Below the pieces are notes generated by a model that was not told where the DNA came from, made no database searches, and saw only the letters and a list, made by a program, of their open reading frames with translations. Below, one piece after another: positions 44,101 through 53,702 of a DNA stretch of 64,000 bases; the stretch's first letter is position 1; every line of letters begins with the position of its first letter. Position numbers and translations under genes: made by a program. Source of the stretch: Bog-950 sp964615305 (GTDB lineage: Bacteria > Bacteroidota > Bacteroidia > Chitinophagales > LD1); NCBI GenBank assembly GCA_964615305.1, contig CAZTNA010000002.1:248001-312000 (forward strand). Direction: 5' to 3'.

Positions 44101-46113
44101 TTATTCTTTTTTTGGATCTACCTGTATATTTTCAGGCTCTATACTCTCTATGTTAAGTTTGGCTGATATAACGCGGAAAGTAGTTCTTCTGTTTTTTTGA
44201 TGTTCATCTTCTGTACACTTGCTGTTATTGCCACAACTGTTAACCATTTTAGTTTCACCATAGCCCTTAGCTACTAACTTTTCAGAAGCCACACCTTTGC
44301 CAATAAAATAATCAACTACACTTTGAGCGCGCGCCTGCGAAAGCTTCAGGTTATAACTATCACTGCCGCGGCTATCGGTATGCGAACCTATTTCAATAGT
44401 AAGATCCGGGTTATCTTTAAAGAAAACCATTATTGAATCTAACACCAATTTAGATTCAGCACGTAGTGTTGCTTTGTCGTAATCGTAATATATGTTGGGT
44501 ATGGCTATCATTTTCTGCGTAAAAATCTTCTCTAACTCTATTTGCGCATATATGTTAATAAACGTAGAATCTTGATGGCGCTTTCCTTTGGTAGATACCG
44601 ATATGGTATTACTGAAATATCCGCTTTTGCTGGCTGTAACTTTATAATCAGTTTCGGCATTTAAGCGAAAAATGAAATTAGCACCTGTGTCGCTACTAAC
44701 AGTTTTTAAAATAGTATCGTTAGTAAATTTCAACTCTACTTTTGCCTTCGGCAAATTCTTTAAACTCAACACTTTGCTCTCAGGGTTTTCGGGATTCTCA
44801 AATTCTTTCTCCAGTGTTTTGCCGCGCAGCACAAACACATTTACCCAACGCTCTTCGAAGCGGTAAATATCATCACTGCCTTTGCCGCCTTTTCGGTTAG
44901 ATGAAAAATAACCAGAGTAGAGAATGGTATCTTCTGTATTAGTAGGCCGGTATTTGTCTATACTGAAAGCAAAATCATCAGCACCACTATTTATTGGAGA
45001 TCTCAGGTTTACGGGATCTTTGAAGCCAGTCTTTACTTTTACTGCTTTAAAAATATCGAGCCCGCCCATACCAGCCAGCCCCGATGACGAATAATAGAGA
45101 TTTCCTCTCTCATCTAACCAAGGGAAACGCTCACTACCCGGGGTGTTGATTCCTCCACCCAAATTTTGTGGAGCGCCCCAACCGGTGTCGGTCTTAGTCA
45201 ACAGGTAAATATCGGTAGCACCAAAACCAGCACCATCTGCTGACACTAAAAGTACATTACCATCTTTCGACAAATAAGGATCATACACATTGGTGCTGTC
45301 AGTAAATATGGGTAGCTTAACAGGTACGCTCCAGTGCTCATTATTAAAAGCGCTGTAGTAAATACCACAATAAGTATTCAACATATCGGGCTGTGGGTTG
45401 CAACGCACAAAATACACCTCCTGAAAATCTTTGCTGAACGTAGCCGAACTTTCGTGCGAGTTAGAATTTATGGGAGCACCAAAACTAACAGGGGCAGAAA
45501 AATTTTTCTCTTTTTCGGTTACAAACAAATCGCTAAACTTCTCACCTGTCCAACCATCGCGGGCACTGCCCATAGCTTCGTCACGGGTGCTGGTAAAAAC
45601 AAAACCGCTTTCTTTAAACGGTTCTAATTCATAATCAGAATTAGCTGTGTTTATTCCTAAGTTAATCAGATACATTTTCGAAAATGCCTTTTGCCATTCT
45701 ACAGCCTCGCGACACTGGTTGGCCTGCTTTCGACCTTCGAAGCCACCTGCATTACTTACGCGTTGAAACTGCTCAAAAGATTTTATTGCTTCGTCATATT
45801 TCTCTTGCTGCTTTTGCGCAAGCCCAAGTTTATATAAAGACTGTTCGCCACCGTTTAAATCAAGCGACTGCCGATACCATTTTTCGGCATTAGCCTGATC
45901 GTTAAACTTGCTATATGAATCGGCTATCTGCACGGCTTTCTGCTGTTGTTTGGCAATGTCTTTTTCCGCATTAAACTCCTTAATCAAAAACTCAATACTC
46001 TGGTTATAAAGCAGCAGTTCTCGGGCAGTACTACCATCCTTTACCTGAAATGGAACAGTTTTACAGGAATAAAAAACAAGGGAATGAAAAAGCAGGACAA
46101 ATAGTTTTTTCAA
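44101..46113 (-). CDS. PorE-like OmpA-family lipoprotein (TPR, PD40, CRD, OmpA)
   Basis: A 670-residue envelope protein when started at TTG 46113, which gives MKKLFVLLFHSLVFYSC with a lipobox-like YSC near residue 17. Domains in order: TPR (~60-120), WD40/PD40-type beta-propeller (~150-410), carboxypeptidase regulatory-like domain (~455-535) and OmpA C-terminal domain (~555-655) with GSHTDSRGSDSYNLKLSQAR. This order matches PorE of Porphyromonas, which ties T9SS to peptidoglycan. Bacteroidota carry many paralogues with this layout, so the exact role is uncertain. The longer frame from 46203 adds a non-signal-like N-terminus. Confidence 0.85.
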   Translation of the reverse strand: MKKLFVLLFHSLVFYSCKTVPFQVKDGSTARELLLYNQSIEFLIKEFNAEKDIAKQQQKAVQIADSYSKFNDQANAEKWYRQSLDLNGGEQSLYKLGLAQKQQEKYDEAIKSFEQFQRVSNAGGFEGRKQANQCREAVEWQKAFSKMYLINLGINTANSDYELEPFKESGFVFTSTRDEAMGSARDGWTGEKFSDLFVTEKEKNFSAPVSFGAPINSNSHESSATFSKDFQEVYFVRCNPQPDMLNTYCGIYYSAFNNEHWSVPVKLPIFTDSTNVYDPYLSKDGNVLLVSADGAGFGATDIYLLTKTDTGWGAPQNLGGGINTPGSERFPWLDERGNLYYSSSGLAGMGGLDIFKAVKVKTGFKDPVNLRSPINSGADDFAFSIDKYRPTNTEDTILYSGYFSSNRKGGKGSDDIYRFEERWVNVFVLRGKTLEKEFENPENPESKVLSLKNLPKAKVELKFTNDTILKTVSSDTGANFIFRLNAETDYKVTASKSGYFSNTISVSTKGKRHQDSTFINIYAQIELEKIFTQKMIAIPNIYYDYDKATLRAESKLVLDSIMVFFKDNPDLTIEIGSHTDSRGSDSYNLKLSQARAQSVVDYFIGKGVASEKLVAKGYGETKMVNSCGNNSKCTEDEHQKNRRTTFRVISAKLNIESIEPENIQVDPKKE

Positions 46114-46230
46114 AGGTTGATGTTTGCCGTGAAAGTAGAAAAAATGAGATATGCGAAACGGCACTCTATTAAGTTTAAAAGAACATACATCTTTCAAATT
46201 CAAAATTATATTTGCGCCTCTTCAAAGCTA

Positions 46231-46314
46231 GCCCGGATGGCGAAACTGGTAGACGCACTACTTTGAGGTGGTAGCGCCCGCAAGGGTGTGAGAGTTCGAA
46301 TCTCTCTTCGGGCA
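46231..46314 (+). tRNA. tRNA-Leu (GAG)
   Basis: A type II tRNA of 84 bases. The acceptor GCCCGGA pairs with TTCGGGC (two G-U or similar pairs). The anticodon stem CTACT/GGTAG holds loop TTGAGGT, with anticodon GAG at 46265-46267. A short variable hairpin and a T arm AGAG-TTCGAAT-CTCT follow. The discriminator is A; the following CCC does not give an encoded CCA. A terminator starts seven bases downstream. Confidence 0.95.
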
Positions 46315-46320
46315 CCCAAT

Positions 46321-46353
46321 ACAACCCCACAGTAAAAAACACTGCGGGGTTGT
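46321..46353 (+). terminator. Terminator after tRNA-Leu
   Basis: A 13-bp stem ACAACCCCACAGT/ACTGCGGGGTTGT with one mismatch and an AAAAAAC loop, followed by TAGTTTT. Strong stem, weak T-tract. Confidence 0.75.
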
Positions 46354-46384
46354 TAGTTTTAAGCAATAATTGAAAACATATACT

Positions 46385-47158
46385 ATGAATAGCATACGAG
46401 GTAAATGGGCGCTTATTACGGGAGCCAGTTCTGGTTTTGGCAATGCCATAGCAAGGGCATTTGCGGCCGAGGGATGCAACCTCATTATTACAGGGCGCAG
46501 AAACGAAAAGCTAGAAGCTTTGCAACATGTCATGCAAGAGAAACACGGGGTAAAGGTGCTTACTTATAGTTTTGATGTAAGGCAGGTAACCAAGTGCATA
46601 GAAATGGCCAATGATTTGGCAGCGCGTGAAATAGTGCCCGATATTTTGGTTAATAATGCCGGTTTAGCTTCCGGCAAAAACAAAGTGCACGAAGGGCTTG
46701 TTGCCGACTGGGAAAAAATGATTGACACCAATCTGAAAGGGTTGCTATACATAACTCGTGCAATTTTGCCTGCCATGGTAGAGCGCAACGAGGGACACAT
46801 CATAAATATTGGTTCTACAGCCGGGCATATTGTGTATCCGGAAGGCAACGTTTATAACGCAACTAAGTTTGCTGTAAAGGCGCTTACAGAAGCTATAAAT
46901 CTCGATTTAGCAGGAACAGATGTACGGTGTTGTTCTATTGATCCGGGAGCAGCTGAAACAGAGTTTTCTTTGGTAAGGTTTAGTGGTAATCAAGAACGGG
47001 CTCAAAAAGTATATGAAGGCTTCAAGCCGCTCATCGCTGATGATATTGCATCTATTGCACTGTTTGTGGTTAGCACTCCGGTGCATGTAAACATCACCAA
47101 CCTAGTTGTGTATCCAACCGCACAACGTAATGTGTATGTTACTGACCGCAAATCCTAA
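46385..47158 (+). CDS. SDR-family oxidoreductase (YdfG-like)
   Basis: A 257-residue classical SDR: TGASSGFGNAIARAF near residue 12 (NADP-type motif), NNAGLASGKNK near 87, IGSTAGHIVYPEGNVYNATK with catalytic Ser, Tyr and Lys near 140-160. NNAGLASG and the downstream sequence match the YdfG/serine-3-dehydrogenase branch, which oxidises L-allo-threonine, serine or 3-hydroxypropionate. Exact substrate unverified. ATG 46385 is used rather than the TTG at 46370. Confidence 0.9.
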   Translation: MNSIRGKWALITGASSGFGNAIARAFAAEGCNLIITGRRNEKLEALQHVMQEKHGVKVLTYSFDVRQVTKCIEMANDLAAREIVPDILVNNAGLASGKNKVHEGLVADWEKMIDTNLKGLLYITRAILPAMVERNEGHIINIGSTAGHIVYPEGNVYNATKFAVKALTEAINLDLAGTDVRCCSIDPGAAETEFSLVRFSGNQERAQKVYEGFKPLIADDIASIALFVVSTPVHVNITNLVVYPTAQRNVYVTDRKS

Positions 47159-47229
47159 ATATTCTTGTGTATTTATGGCTTGACAAAACCACAGGTTGAT
47201 TGTAATTTGGCAGCCATTGTTACTTACGT

Positions 47230-47811
47230 ATGAATCACTCGTTTTTTACTTTAAGGATAGTGTTAACGCCCGTAGCAGTATTTCTCATGTTGCTTCCGCT
47301 TGCCGGGCTTACAAGGTCCGATGAACAAGCGAAAGGAACATCTTTCAGTGCTGCAGTAGATAGCAAGCAGTTTGAACCTGCGCCTGATCAACTATACCGC
47401 GGGTTGGTAACGAATAAGAACGGATCGCTTGATGGGCGTGTGCCTGCTCGTACAGTGATATCAATAGTTGTAAACGGCCTTAGCTACAATGCAGCCGAAG
47501 GTCGCCTTTTTAACGAAGCCATACAATTTGAAATGAACTATCTGCCGTCAGTTACAGGTGAACCCACATACTATGCAGTGGCCATGCAGTTCGTATCAGC
47601 CAACTATTTTATGCTGCGCGAAAACAGTAAGCTAAAAATTACCTCATTTGAATGGGAAAGCGACAAAAAACACTTCTTACTTTCAGCTGATTTCGACTGC
47701 ACTATGCGCAGTTGGGGCTATCCGGCTGACAACAAAAAAGATGTGCGACTGATTGGCTCGCTAAAAAATGTGCGGGTAACAGTGCCTAGTTGGCTTAACT
47801 CTAAAAACTAA
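47230..47811 (+). CDS. Exported protein of unknown function
   Basis: A 193-residue protein. An N-terminal hydrophobic stretch (residues ~9-27) acts as a signal or anchor. The rest is beta-rich, with a VNGLSYNAAEGRLFNEA block near residue 85 and a C-terminal NVRVTVPSWL strand. No family recognised. A possible promoter is TTG (47180), 20 bases, TAATTTGG (47203-47210). It converges with the PUR-alpha gene, overlapping by 11 bases. Confidence 0.68.
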   Translation: MNHSFFTLRIVLTPVAVFLMLLPLAGLTRSDEQAKGTSFSAAVDSKQFEPAPDQLYRGLVTNKNGSLDGRVPARTVISIVVNGLSYNAAEGRLFNEAIQFEMNYLPSVTGEPTYYAVAMQFVSANYFMLRENSKLKITSFEWESDKKHFLLSADFDCTMRSWGYPADNKKDVRLIGSLKNVRVTVPSWLNSKN

Positions 47812-48124
47812 GATCTTCGTCTTTAGTAGCATCAAAGTTTCCTGTGCCCTGGCTGCTCGTGTTGTCTTTAGTGGGGTATTCGCGATTAGGCACGCTCGAA
47901 GGATTATCGGCAATAAACTGTTTTACTTTTTGCAGTGCTTCAAACATTTTGTCAAAATCTTCCTGAAACACCATTACACTATGGCGCATAAACTCACCGT
48001 TGTTCTTTCGGCTTTCGGTCAGTTTAAATATGTGTGTACCCTGGTGATTTTCCTTTACATCTAAAAAATAGGTGCGTTTGCCTGCCAACACTTTTTCAGT
48101 AAACAGGGTTTTGTCGTCTTGCAT
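47801..48124 (-). CDS. PUR-alpha-like DNA/RNA-binding protein (DUF3276)
   Basis: A 107-residue protein that matches the bacterial PUR-alpha family (DUF3276): VLAGKRTYFLDVKEN near residues 12-26, then a THIFKLTESRK strand and VMVFQEDFDKMFEALQKVKQFI near 50-71. The fold is a Whirly/PUR beta-sheet-helix repeat that binds single-stranded nucleic acid. The best-known bacterial member is Borrelia BpuR, an RNA-binding regulator. The C-terminal ~35 residues are Ser/Thr/Asp-rich and disordered. ATG 48124 is chosen because it places the conserved region near the start. Confidence 0.83.
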   Translation of the reverse strand: MQDDKTLFTEKVLAGKRTYFLDVKENHQGTHIFKLTESRKNNGEFMRHSVMVFQEDFDKMFEALQKVKQFIADNPSSVPNREYPTKDNTSSQGTGNFDATKDEDLSF

Positions 48125-48233
48125 GGTGCTTTTTAATTTTTGCCAAACCTGCACAAAATTTTCCAATCAGCGAAAAACAGCATCGTCTTGCTTATATTTT
48201 CATAAAATTGCTGCTCTCAAAAACAATTGTACT

Positions 48234-49400
48234 ATGAAAAAAATAATGCTGCTGGGCAGCGGTGAATTGGGCAAAGAATTTACAATAGCAGCTAAGCGAT
48301 TAGGGCAATATGTTATAGCTGTAGATTCATACGAAAATGCACCGGCCCATCAGATAGCTGATGAATTTGAGGTAATTAACATGTTGGATGGCGATGCGCT
48401 CGATTCGGTAGTAGCCAAACATCAACCACATATTATAGTACCGGAGATAGAAGCTATACGAACCGAAAGATTTTATAGTTACGAAGAGAAAGGAATACAA
48501 GTAGTGCCTTCGGCTCGTGCTGCTGATTTTACTATGAACCGAAAAGCCATACGCGACTTAGCAGCTAAAGAACTGGGACTCAAAACTGCCAACTACCGCT
48601 ATGCGTCAACGCTCGAAGAGTTAACGGCTGCTGTGCATGATGTAGGGATTCCTTGTGTGGTAAAACCGCTTATGAGTTCAAGCGGCAAAGGGCAGTCAAC
48701 TATTAAATCTGAAACAGATATACAGAAAGCATGGATTTATTCACAAGCCGGTAAACGGGGCGATATAGCAGAGGTAATAGTAGAAGCATTCATAAAATTT
48801 GATTCTGAAATTACTTTACTCACTGTAACACAAAAAAATGGTCACACACTTTTTTGTCCGCCCATAGGACACCGTCAAGAGCGTGGCGACTATCAGGAGA
48901 GTTGGCAACCATGTGCTATAAGCCCAGATCACCTAAAAGAAGCACAAAACATTGCCGAAAAAGTAACCCGATCCTTAACCGGTGCTGGTATTTGGGGTGT
49001 GGAATTTTTCTTGGCAACTGATGGTGTTTATTTCAGCGAACTATCTCCCCGGCCGCACGACACAGGTATGGTTACACTCGCAGGAACTCAAAACTTATCC
49101 GAATTCGAGTTACACGCACGTACAGTACTTGGCTTGCCAATACCAAATATTGAGCTATTAAAATGTGGTGCTAGCGCTGTAGTGCTGGCCGATAAAGAAG
49201 GAAAAAACCCTACTTACACCGGTGTTGAAGACGCATTGAAAGAAGAGCGTACCGATGTACGTATTTTCGGTAAACCTGCAACACGCCCTTACAGACGTAT
49301 GGCCGTTACATTAGCATACGATGAACCCACAGCCGATGTAACAGCAGTAATTAGCAAAGCAGTGGCAAATGCCAAAAAAATCAAAGTAGTAACTCAATAG
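48234..49400 (+). CDS. purT: Formate-dependent phosphoribosylglycinamide formyltransferase
   Basis: A 388-residue ATP-grasp enzyme that makes formyl-GAR from GAR, formate and ATP in purine synthesis. The N-terminal KIMLLGSGELGKEFTIAAKR loop, the ATP-grasp KPLMSSSGKGQS near residue 155, IEVIVEAFIKFDSEITLL, the metal site GVEFFLATDGVYFSELSPRPHDTG near 262-285, and the C-terminal RPYRRMAVTLAYD all match PurT. ATG 48234 gives the normal length. Confidence 0.95.
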   Translation: MKKIMLLGSGELGKEFTIAAKRLGQYVIAVDSYENAPAHQIADEFEVINMLDGDALDSVVAKHQPHIIVPEIEAIRTERFYSYEEKGIQVVPSARAADFTMNRKAIRDLAAKELGLKTANYRYASTLEELTAAVHDVGIPCVVKPLMSSSGKGQSTIKSETDIQKAWIYSQAGKRGDIAEVIVEAFIKFDSEITLLTVTQKNGHTLFCPPIGHRQERGDYQESWQPCAISPDHLKEAQNIAEKVTRSLTGAGIWGVEFFLATDGVYFSELSPRPHDTGMVTLAGTQNLSEFELHARTVLGLPIPNIELLKCGASAVVLADKEGKNPTYTGVEDALKEERTDVRIFGKPATRPYRRMAVTLAYDEPTADVTAVISKAVANAKKIKVVTQ

Positions 49401-49494
49401 CTCTTAGTTCATAGACCACATCATGACATAAATCGTACACTCCATTCGAAATAATTTTCATTTTCGTTACACACAGATACCCCCTCATCATATC

Positions 49495-50682
49495 ATGAAA
49501 GTAACTCCTGAAATTTTCGAAAATACTGAAGTAGCATACGCAGCAAAATCAAACATTGATTTACAAAAATCAAAAGTCATGTTTCAAATAGTAGGAAACA
49601 ACATGCTGGTGAATGCAGGTGCATCATTAGCACAGTTGGCCTTGGGTTTAAACCTACCTGTTTCTTCTCTGTTTAGATTTACGGTGTACAACCACTTTTG
49701 CGGAGGCGAAACCTTTGATGAGTGCAAGCAAACAATTAAGCAATTGCAGAAAAATCAAGTTGGGGTATTGCTGAACTATGGCGTAGAACTTAAAGAAACT
49801 GAAGATGATTTTGAAAGGGCAATACAGCAAAATATAGAAGCTATTGAGTTTGCCGGGAACAATAAATCAGTAAAAGCGGTATGTATTAAGTTAACGGGGT
49901 TCGGCAGGTTTACTCTCTTTGAAAAAGTGCAGTCCAAGCAAAAGCTTACAGTAGCCGAGCGTAAAGAACTTTTGTCTGTAAAAAAACGTTTAGAAAAACT
50001 TTGTGCCGCTGCCGAAAAAAATTTCGTCACGCTTTACGTAGATGCCGAAGAAAGTTGGATTCAAAATCCGCTCGATGAACTGGTGGAGGAAATGATGCGC
50101 ATTTACAATAAAAACTATAGCGTAGTATGCAACACCTTTCAACTTTACCGTTACGACCGGCTGGCCTATTTACAAGATCAGATACAAAAAGCAAAAGCAG
50201 GCAACTATTTTCTTGGAGCCAAATTAGTACGCGGAGCATATATGGAAAAAGAGCGCGAACGTGCCGAAGAAAAAAACTACCTCTCTCCTATTCATGCTAA
50301 CAAAGAGTCAGTTGACAAAGATTTCGACAAAGCAGTTTCACTATGCCTCGATAACATATCACAAGTTCTGCTTTGCGTGGCATCACAAAGCGAAGCAAGC
50401 AATTTGTTAGCCGTGCAGGAAATAGACAAACGAAAGATTGAGCGCAACAATCCGCATGTGGTATTCTCTCAACTCTACGGTATGGGAGATAACATAACAT
50501 TCAATTTAGCTAAGCTTGGTTTCAATGCCACAAAGTATCTACCCTATGGCCCAGTGAAGGAAGTGATCCCATATCTGATAAGACGCGCTCAGGAAAATAC
50601 TTCTGTTGAAGGACAAATGGGCCGCGAGTTATCGTTGCTCAAAAAAGAGATTACCCGAAGAAAAAAATCAGGCGGTGGTTAA
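49495..50682 (+). CDS. Proline dehydrogenase
   Basis: A 395-residue FAD-dependent TIM barrel that oxidises proline to P5C, with electrons to quinone. Substrate-side motifs are present: LYVDAEESWIQNP near residue 178 and GAKLVRGAYMEKER near 241 (FAD and substrate ribbon), and a C-terminal LIRRAQENTSV (RR binds the proline carboxylate). It is monofunctional; the P5C dehydrogenase domain of PutA is missing. Ornithine aminotransferase at 55240 feeds the same P5C/glutamate semialdehyde pool. Confidence 0.92.
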   Translation: MKVTPEIFENTEVAYAAKSNIDLQKSKVMFQIVGNNMLVNAGASLAQLALGLNLPVSSLFRFTVYNHFCGGETFDECKQTIKQLQKNQVGVLLNYGVELKETEDDFERAIQQNIEAIEFAGNNKSVKAVCIKLTGFGRFTLFEKVQSKQKLTVAERKELLSVKKRLEKLCAAAEKNFVTLYVDAEESWIQNPLDELVEEMMRIYNKNYSVVCNTFQLYRYDRLAYLQDQIQKAKAGNYFLGAKLVRGAYMEKERERAEEKNYLSPIHANKESVDKDFDKAVSLCLDNISQVLLCVASQSEASNLLAVQEIDKRKIERNNPHVVFSQLYGMGDNITFNLAKLGFNATKYLPYGPVKEVIPYLIRRAQENTSVEGQMGRELSLLKKEITRRKKSGGG

Positions 50683-50750
50683 ACTGCTGTTTTTTTCAGC
50701 AGAACAATTATTTTAACGGCTCAAAAAAATACACACAAAAATTTTCTCTG

Positions 50751-51809
50751 ATGCTATCGCGATTTACCGCCAAAGGTGTAACCTCTGACGACAAAGATGT
50801 AATTCTTGCTTACCAACTCAACGAACTTGAGTTTAAAGTTGACCTGCACATAGTTCCACTTAAAGCACTTGAAAGCTATGCCTTAGCGCAGCTTGAAAAC
50901 CAATGGGTAGCAGGTGAAGAGTTTACCTTTCCCGAATCTACTACAACTACCAACCCTAAACTGCAAGGCGAAGACTCTATACTTCCCGAAAATATACGTT
51001 CTGAAGAAACCGGTAAAATACGCAGTAAGCAAAACGAATGGGCATACACATTGCTTACAGCTAAACTTTGGGAAAGCTACTTACTTGAATTAGATGCACT
51101 AAAAAAACGTTCTGATGATCTTGCTCAATACGACCGCCAGTTGTTTGAAGATGCTAAATCATTTTGGGAAAGAGTGCTCGAGCACAAAAAAGAACGCGAC
51201 ATTAGTCAAGACAGACTAGATAAAATCAAAGGCGATGTAAATACCATCTTCGAAAAATTGAAAACCTTTCGCAAGGCCGAAACCAGTGAGTTTGAAGCCG
51301 CATCAGCAAAGTTGCGCGATGAAATATTTGCAAAAGCAGAAGATCTTAAAAGCCGCATTACTGAAAAGGCAAACTTTAAAGCGTTGCTTGAGGAACATAA
51401 AGTGTTGCAGATTGAAAGTCGGAAAAACCGTTACACTAAAACTGATGACGGCAATGTGCGCAAAACATTAGATGGGCTGTTTCACTATATCAATGACCAA
51501 CGCAACACTTTTTTCAACGACATTACATCATCACGTATTAAGGGACTAACCGAAGTGGTAGAGAAAATGGAGTTATCGTTGGCTCGCGATAAAAAAGACT
51601 TGGAACACCTACAGCGAAAAAGTGAGAGCAATCGCGCCAACCAATTAGAAGTACAGTTGATCAAACTTAAAACCAACATGCTTAACGATACTATTGCTTC
51701 TAAAGAAGTTAAACTCAAAGACATTCGCGCTACATTAGATAACTTACAGAAACAATCGGGTAAGAATCAAAAACGCGAAGCGTCATCAGAAATAAAGCCG
51801 ACCGAGTAG
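50751..51809 (+). CDS. Coiled-coil protein of unknown function
   Basis: A 352-residue protein. Residues ~1-80 are a small globular N-terminal part; residues ~90-340 are almost entirely charged alpha helix with heptad patterns, e.g. YDRQLFEDAKSFWERVLEHK and EVVEKMELSLARDKKDLEHL. No signal peptide, so likely cytosolic. The end overlaps the converging lipoate ligase by 24 bases. It looks like a structural or scaffold protein; no role can be assigned. Confidence 0.75.
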   Translation: MLSRFTAKGVTSDDKDVILAYQLNELEFKVDLHIVPLKALESYALAQLENQWVAGEEFTFPESTTTTNPKLQGEDSILPENIRSEETGKIRSKQNEWAYTLLTAKLWESYLLELDALKKRSDDLAQYDRQLFEDAKSFWERVLEHKKERDISQDRLDKIKGDVNTIFEKLKTFRKAETSEFEAASAKLRDEIFAKAEDLKSRITEKANFKALLEEHKVLQIESRKNRYTKTDDGNVRKTLDGLFHYINDQRNTFFNDITSSRIKGLTEVVEKMELSLARDKKDLEHLQRKSESNRANQLEVQLIKLKTNMLNDTIASKEVKLKDIRATLDNLQKQSGKNQKREASSEIKPTE

Positions 51810-52703
51810 TTCTCCGGTTATCTGCACTATATCATCGTATTTGTATGGCACACCAATCAGGCTTTGGTGCGTAGTGTTATCTCCTGTAATCTGAACTATG
51901 AGTCCATTGTCAATTTCAATAACAAACCCGTTTTTACGTACAACTGTACGCGGACTACGGCCATATACCCACGCAAACGATTCAAACTTTTGTCGTGCAT
52001 CATGGCGTATTTCCTGCCATTGTTGATCTGTAAACTCAAACACATCACTTACAACAAGCCATTCAGCTAAATATTCCTTTAACTCATCTATACTACTAAA
52101 GGCACTGCTTATATCATTTATATTCGCCACCGAACTGCGCACCGAACCCACCGCTTTAGATTCTATTTCAAAATCGTTTTGTAGCAAACATGCTCTCAGT
52201 TGAGTAAGGTCTGCATCAAACAACAATGTGCCATGGCTGATAATATTTCTACGATTGGTAAACTGAGCATTACCTGAAATTTTTTTTCCGTTAGAAATTA
52301 TATTGTTACGTGAATCTAACTCAGCATCTATTTCAACAGCATTTAATGCATCTGTTACCGGTTTATTGAAGTGTGCATAGTTATTCACTTTGCACTCTTC
52401 AAACTGTTGCACAAATGCAAAATTCAAATTACCATTATCCTGATAAACTGTTCCTCCTCCTGAAATTCTACGACACAAACTCAATTGGTGGTTTCTTAAG
52501 AAATCGAAGTTTATCTCTTTGTAGATACTTTGATTTTTACCTAAAACTATACATGGCTCATTTTTGTATAAAAACAAATAATCTACAACAGAGCAGTCAA
52601 CTTTACGCACTAGATATTCTTCTATGGCCAGGTTTGTATAAGGATCAGTTATATTATTGTTATTAACTAAAAAAAGTTGTTTCCCCGGTGGGTGTTGCTT
52701 CAT
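51786..52703 (-). CDS. lplA: Lipoate--protein ligase
   Basis: A 305-residue enzyme that attaches scavenged lipoate (via lipoyl-AMP) to the E2 subunits of pyruvate and 2-oxoglutarate dehydrogenases. Motifs: NLAIEEYL near residue 22, CIVLGKNQS near 51, the lipoate loop RRISGGGTVYQDNGNLNF near 78-95, and the catalytic Lys in NGKKISGNAQ near 140. A C-terminal ~80-residue domain is present, as in full-length LplA. Confidence 0.92.
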   Translation of the reverse strand: MKQHPPGKQLFLVNNNNITDPYTNLAIEEYLVRKVDCSVVDYLFLYKNEPCIVLGKNQSIYKEINFDFLRNHQLSLCRRISGGGTVYQDNGNLNFAFVQQFEECKVNNYAHFNKPVTDALNAVEIDAELDSRNNIISNGKKISGNAQFTNRRNIISHGTLLFDADLTQLRACLLQNDFEIESKAVGSVRSSVANINDISSAFSSIDELKEYLAEWLVVSDVFEFTDQQWQEIRHDARQKFESFAWVYGRSPRTVVRKNGFVIEIDNGLIVQITGDNTTHQSLIGVPYKYDDIVQITGELLGRLYF

Positions 52704-52827
52704 AACGGCTGTTGCCTATGTTCGTAATGCTAAAAACGAAAATAAAATTATGCAACTGTGCTTCGGTTTTATACAGCACTGAAAATAAATAATCACATTC
52801 AAAACGGCTTAACCTTTTCAGAAAAGT

Positions 52828-53697
52828 ATGGCAAACAGACAAGAACTTAGTTCTAAGATTAAATGGCTTCAACGTTTTTTCTCCATAGCAGGAAATGTAG
52901 CGCCCATTACGGCCATCAACATTTTAGTAAAACTTGTGTTTACTCCACAAAAAAGGATACTGCGCCCACCACATAAAACGCTGATGAAACGCGCCAGTAA
53001 GGAAATAATTGAAGTAAGCGAGTTTCGAAACTCTGATAAGAAACTAAGCATGAAATACTACGTGTGGGGTAGCAGCTCAAAAACAATTTTGCTTGTTCAC
53101 GGCTGGGATGCTATGGCGCTTGACTTTTACAAAATGATTCCGGCATTGATTGAAGCAGGATACAGAGTAATAGCCATTGATGGTCCGGCACATGGTGGCA
53201 GCGAGGGAGAAAGCAGCAGTCTTCTTCACTTTAAAGAGGCTATGGTTGAGTTGATTGATAAAATAGGAACTCCTTATGCAATAATAGGCCATAGCATGGG
53301 TGGTGGTGCCAGCGCTTATATGCTTATGGAATACGACATTATCATTAACCGTTTTGTGATGATAGCTATTCCTATTTCATCGAAAAAGTTTTTTGATGAA
53401 GTGTTTGACCTATTGAAGATACCCTTAAAAATGCAACAAATATTATTGCGAGGCATGGAAGAGGAATACAACGTACCAATTGAAAGCCTTAATCTGGCTA
53501 ATAGAAAAGAGCCAATTAAAGCAGATAAAGTGATAATGATTTATGACGAGGACGATGAAATAGTCCCAGCAAAAGACATTCTTCATTTCCTATCAAAACG
53601 CCCCGAAATTAAGAGTTTGAATGCTAAAGGCACAGGGCATAACACCATTATCCGAAGTAAAAAAGTAATTGATGAGATTTTACTGTTTTTAGAGTAG
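52828..53697 (+). CDS. Alpha/beta hydrolase
   Basis: A 289-residue serine hydrolase. The oxyanion/backbone HGWDAMALDFY near 90, DGPAHGGSEGES near 117, the nucleophile elbow GHSMGGGAS near 153, an acidic YDEDDEIVP near 233 and GTGHNTII (catalytic His) near 270 form a complete triad. There is a hydrophobic stretch near residues 11-35 but no typical signal sequence. Substrate unknown; the DGPAHGGS motif is common in lysophospholipase- and esterase-like members. Confidence 0.88.
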   Translation: MANRQELSSKIKWLQRFFSIAGNVAPITAINILVKLVFTPQKRILRPPHKTLMKRASKEIIEVSEFRNSDKKLSMKYYVWGSSSKTILLVHGWDAMALDFYKMIPALIEAGYRVIAIDGPAHGGSEGESSSLLHFKEAMVELIDKIGTPYAIIGHSMGGGASAYMLMEYDIIINRFVMIAIPISSKKFFDEVFDLLKIPLKMQQILLRGMEEEYNVPIESLNLANRKEPIKADKVIMIYDEDDEIVPAKDILHFLSKRPEIKSLNAKGTGHNTIIRSKKVIDEILLFLE

Positions 53698-53702
53698 CGG
53701 TA

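Noticed and set aside
46114..46203. N-terminal extension of the PorE-like gene to 46203
   Set aside because: It would put 30 non-signal residues ahead of a good lipoprotein signal, so the TTG at 46113 is preferred.
48072..48233. N-terminal extension of the PurT frame
   Set aside because: The extra 54 residues are unlike PurT, overlap the divergent PUR-alpha start, and ATG 48234 gives the normal length.
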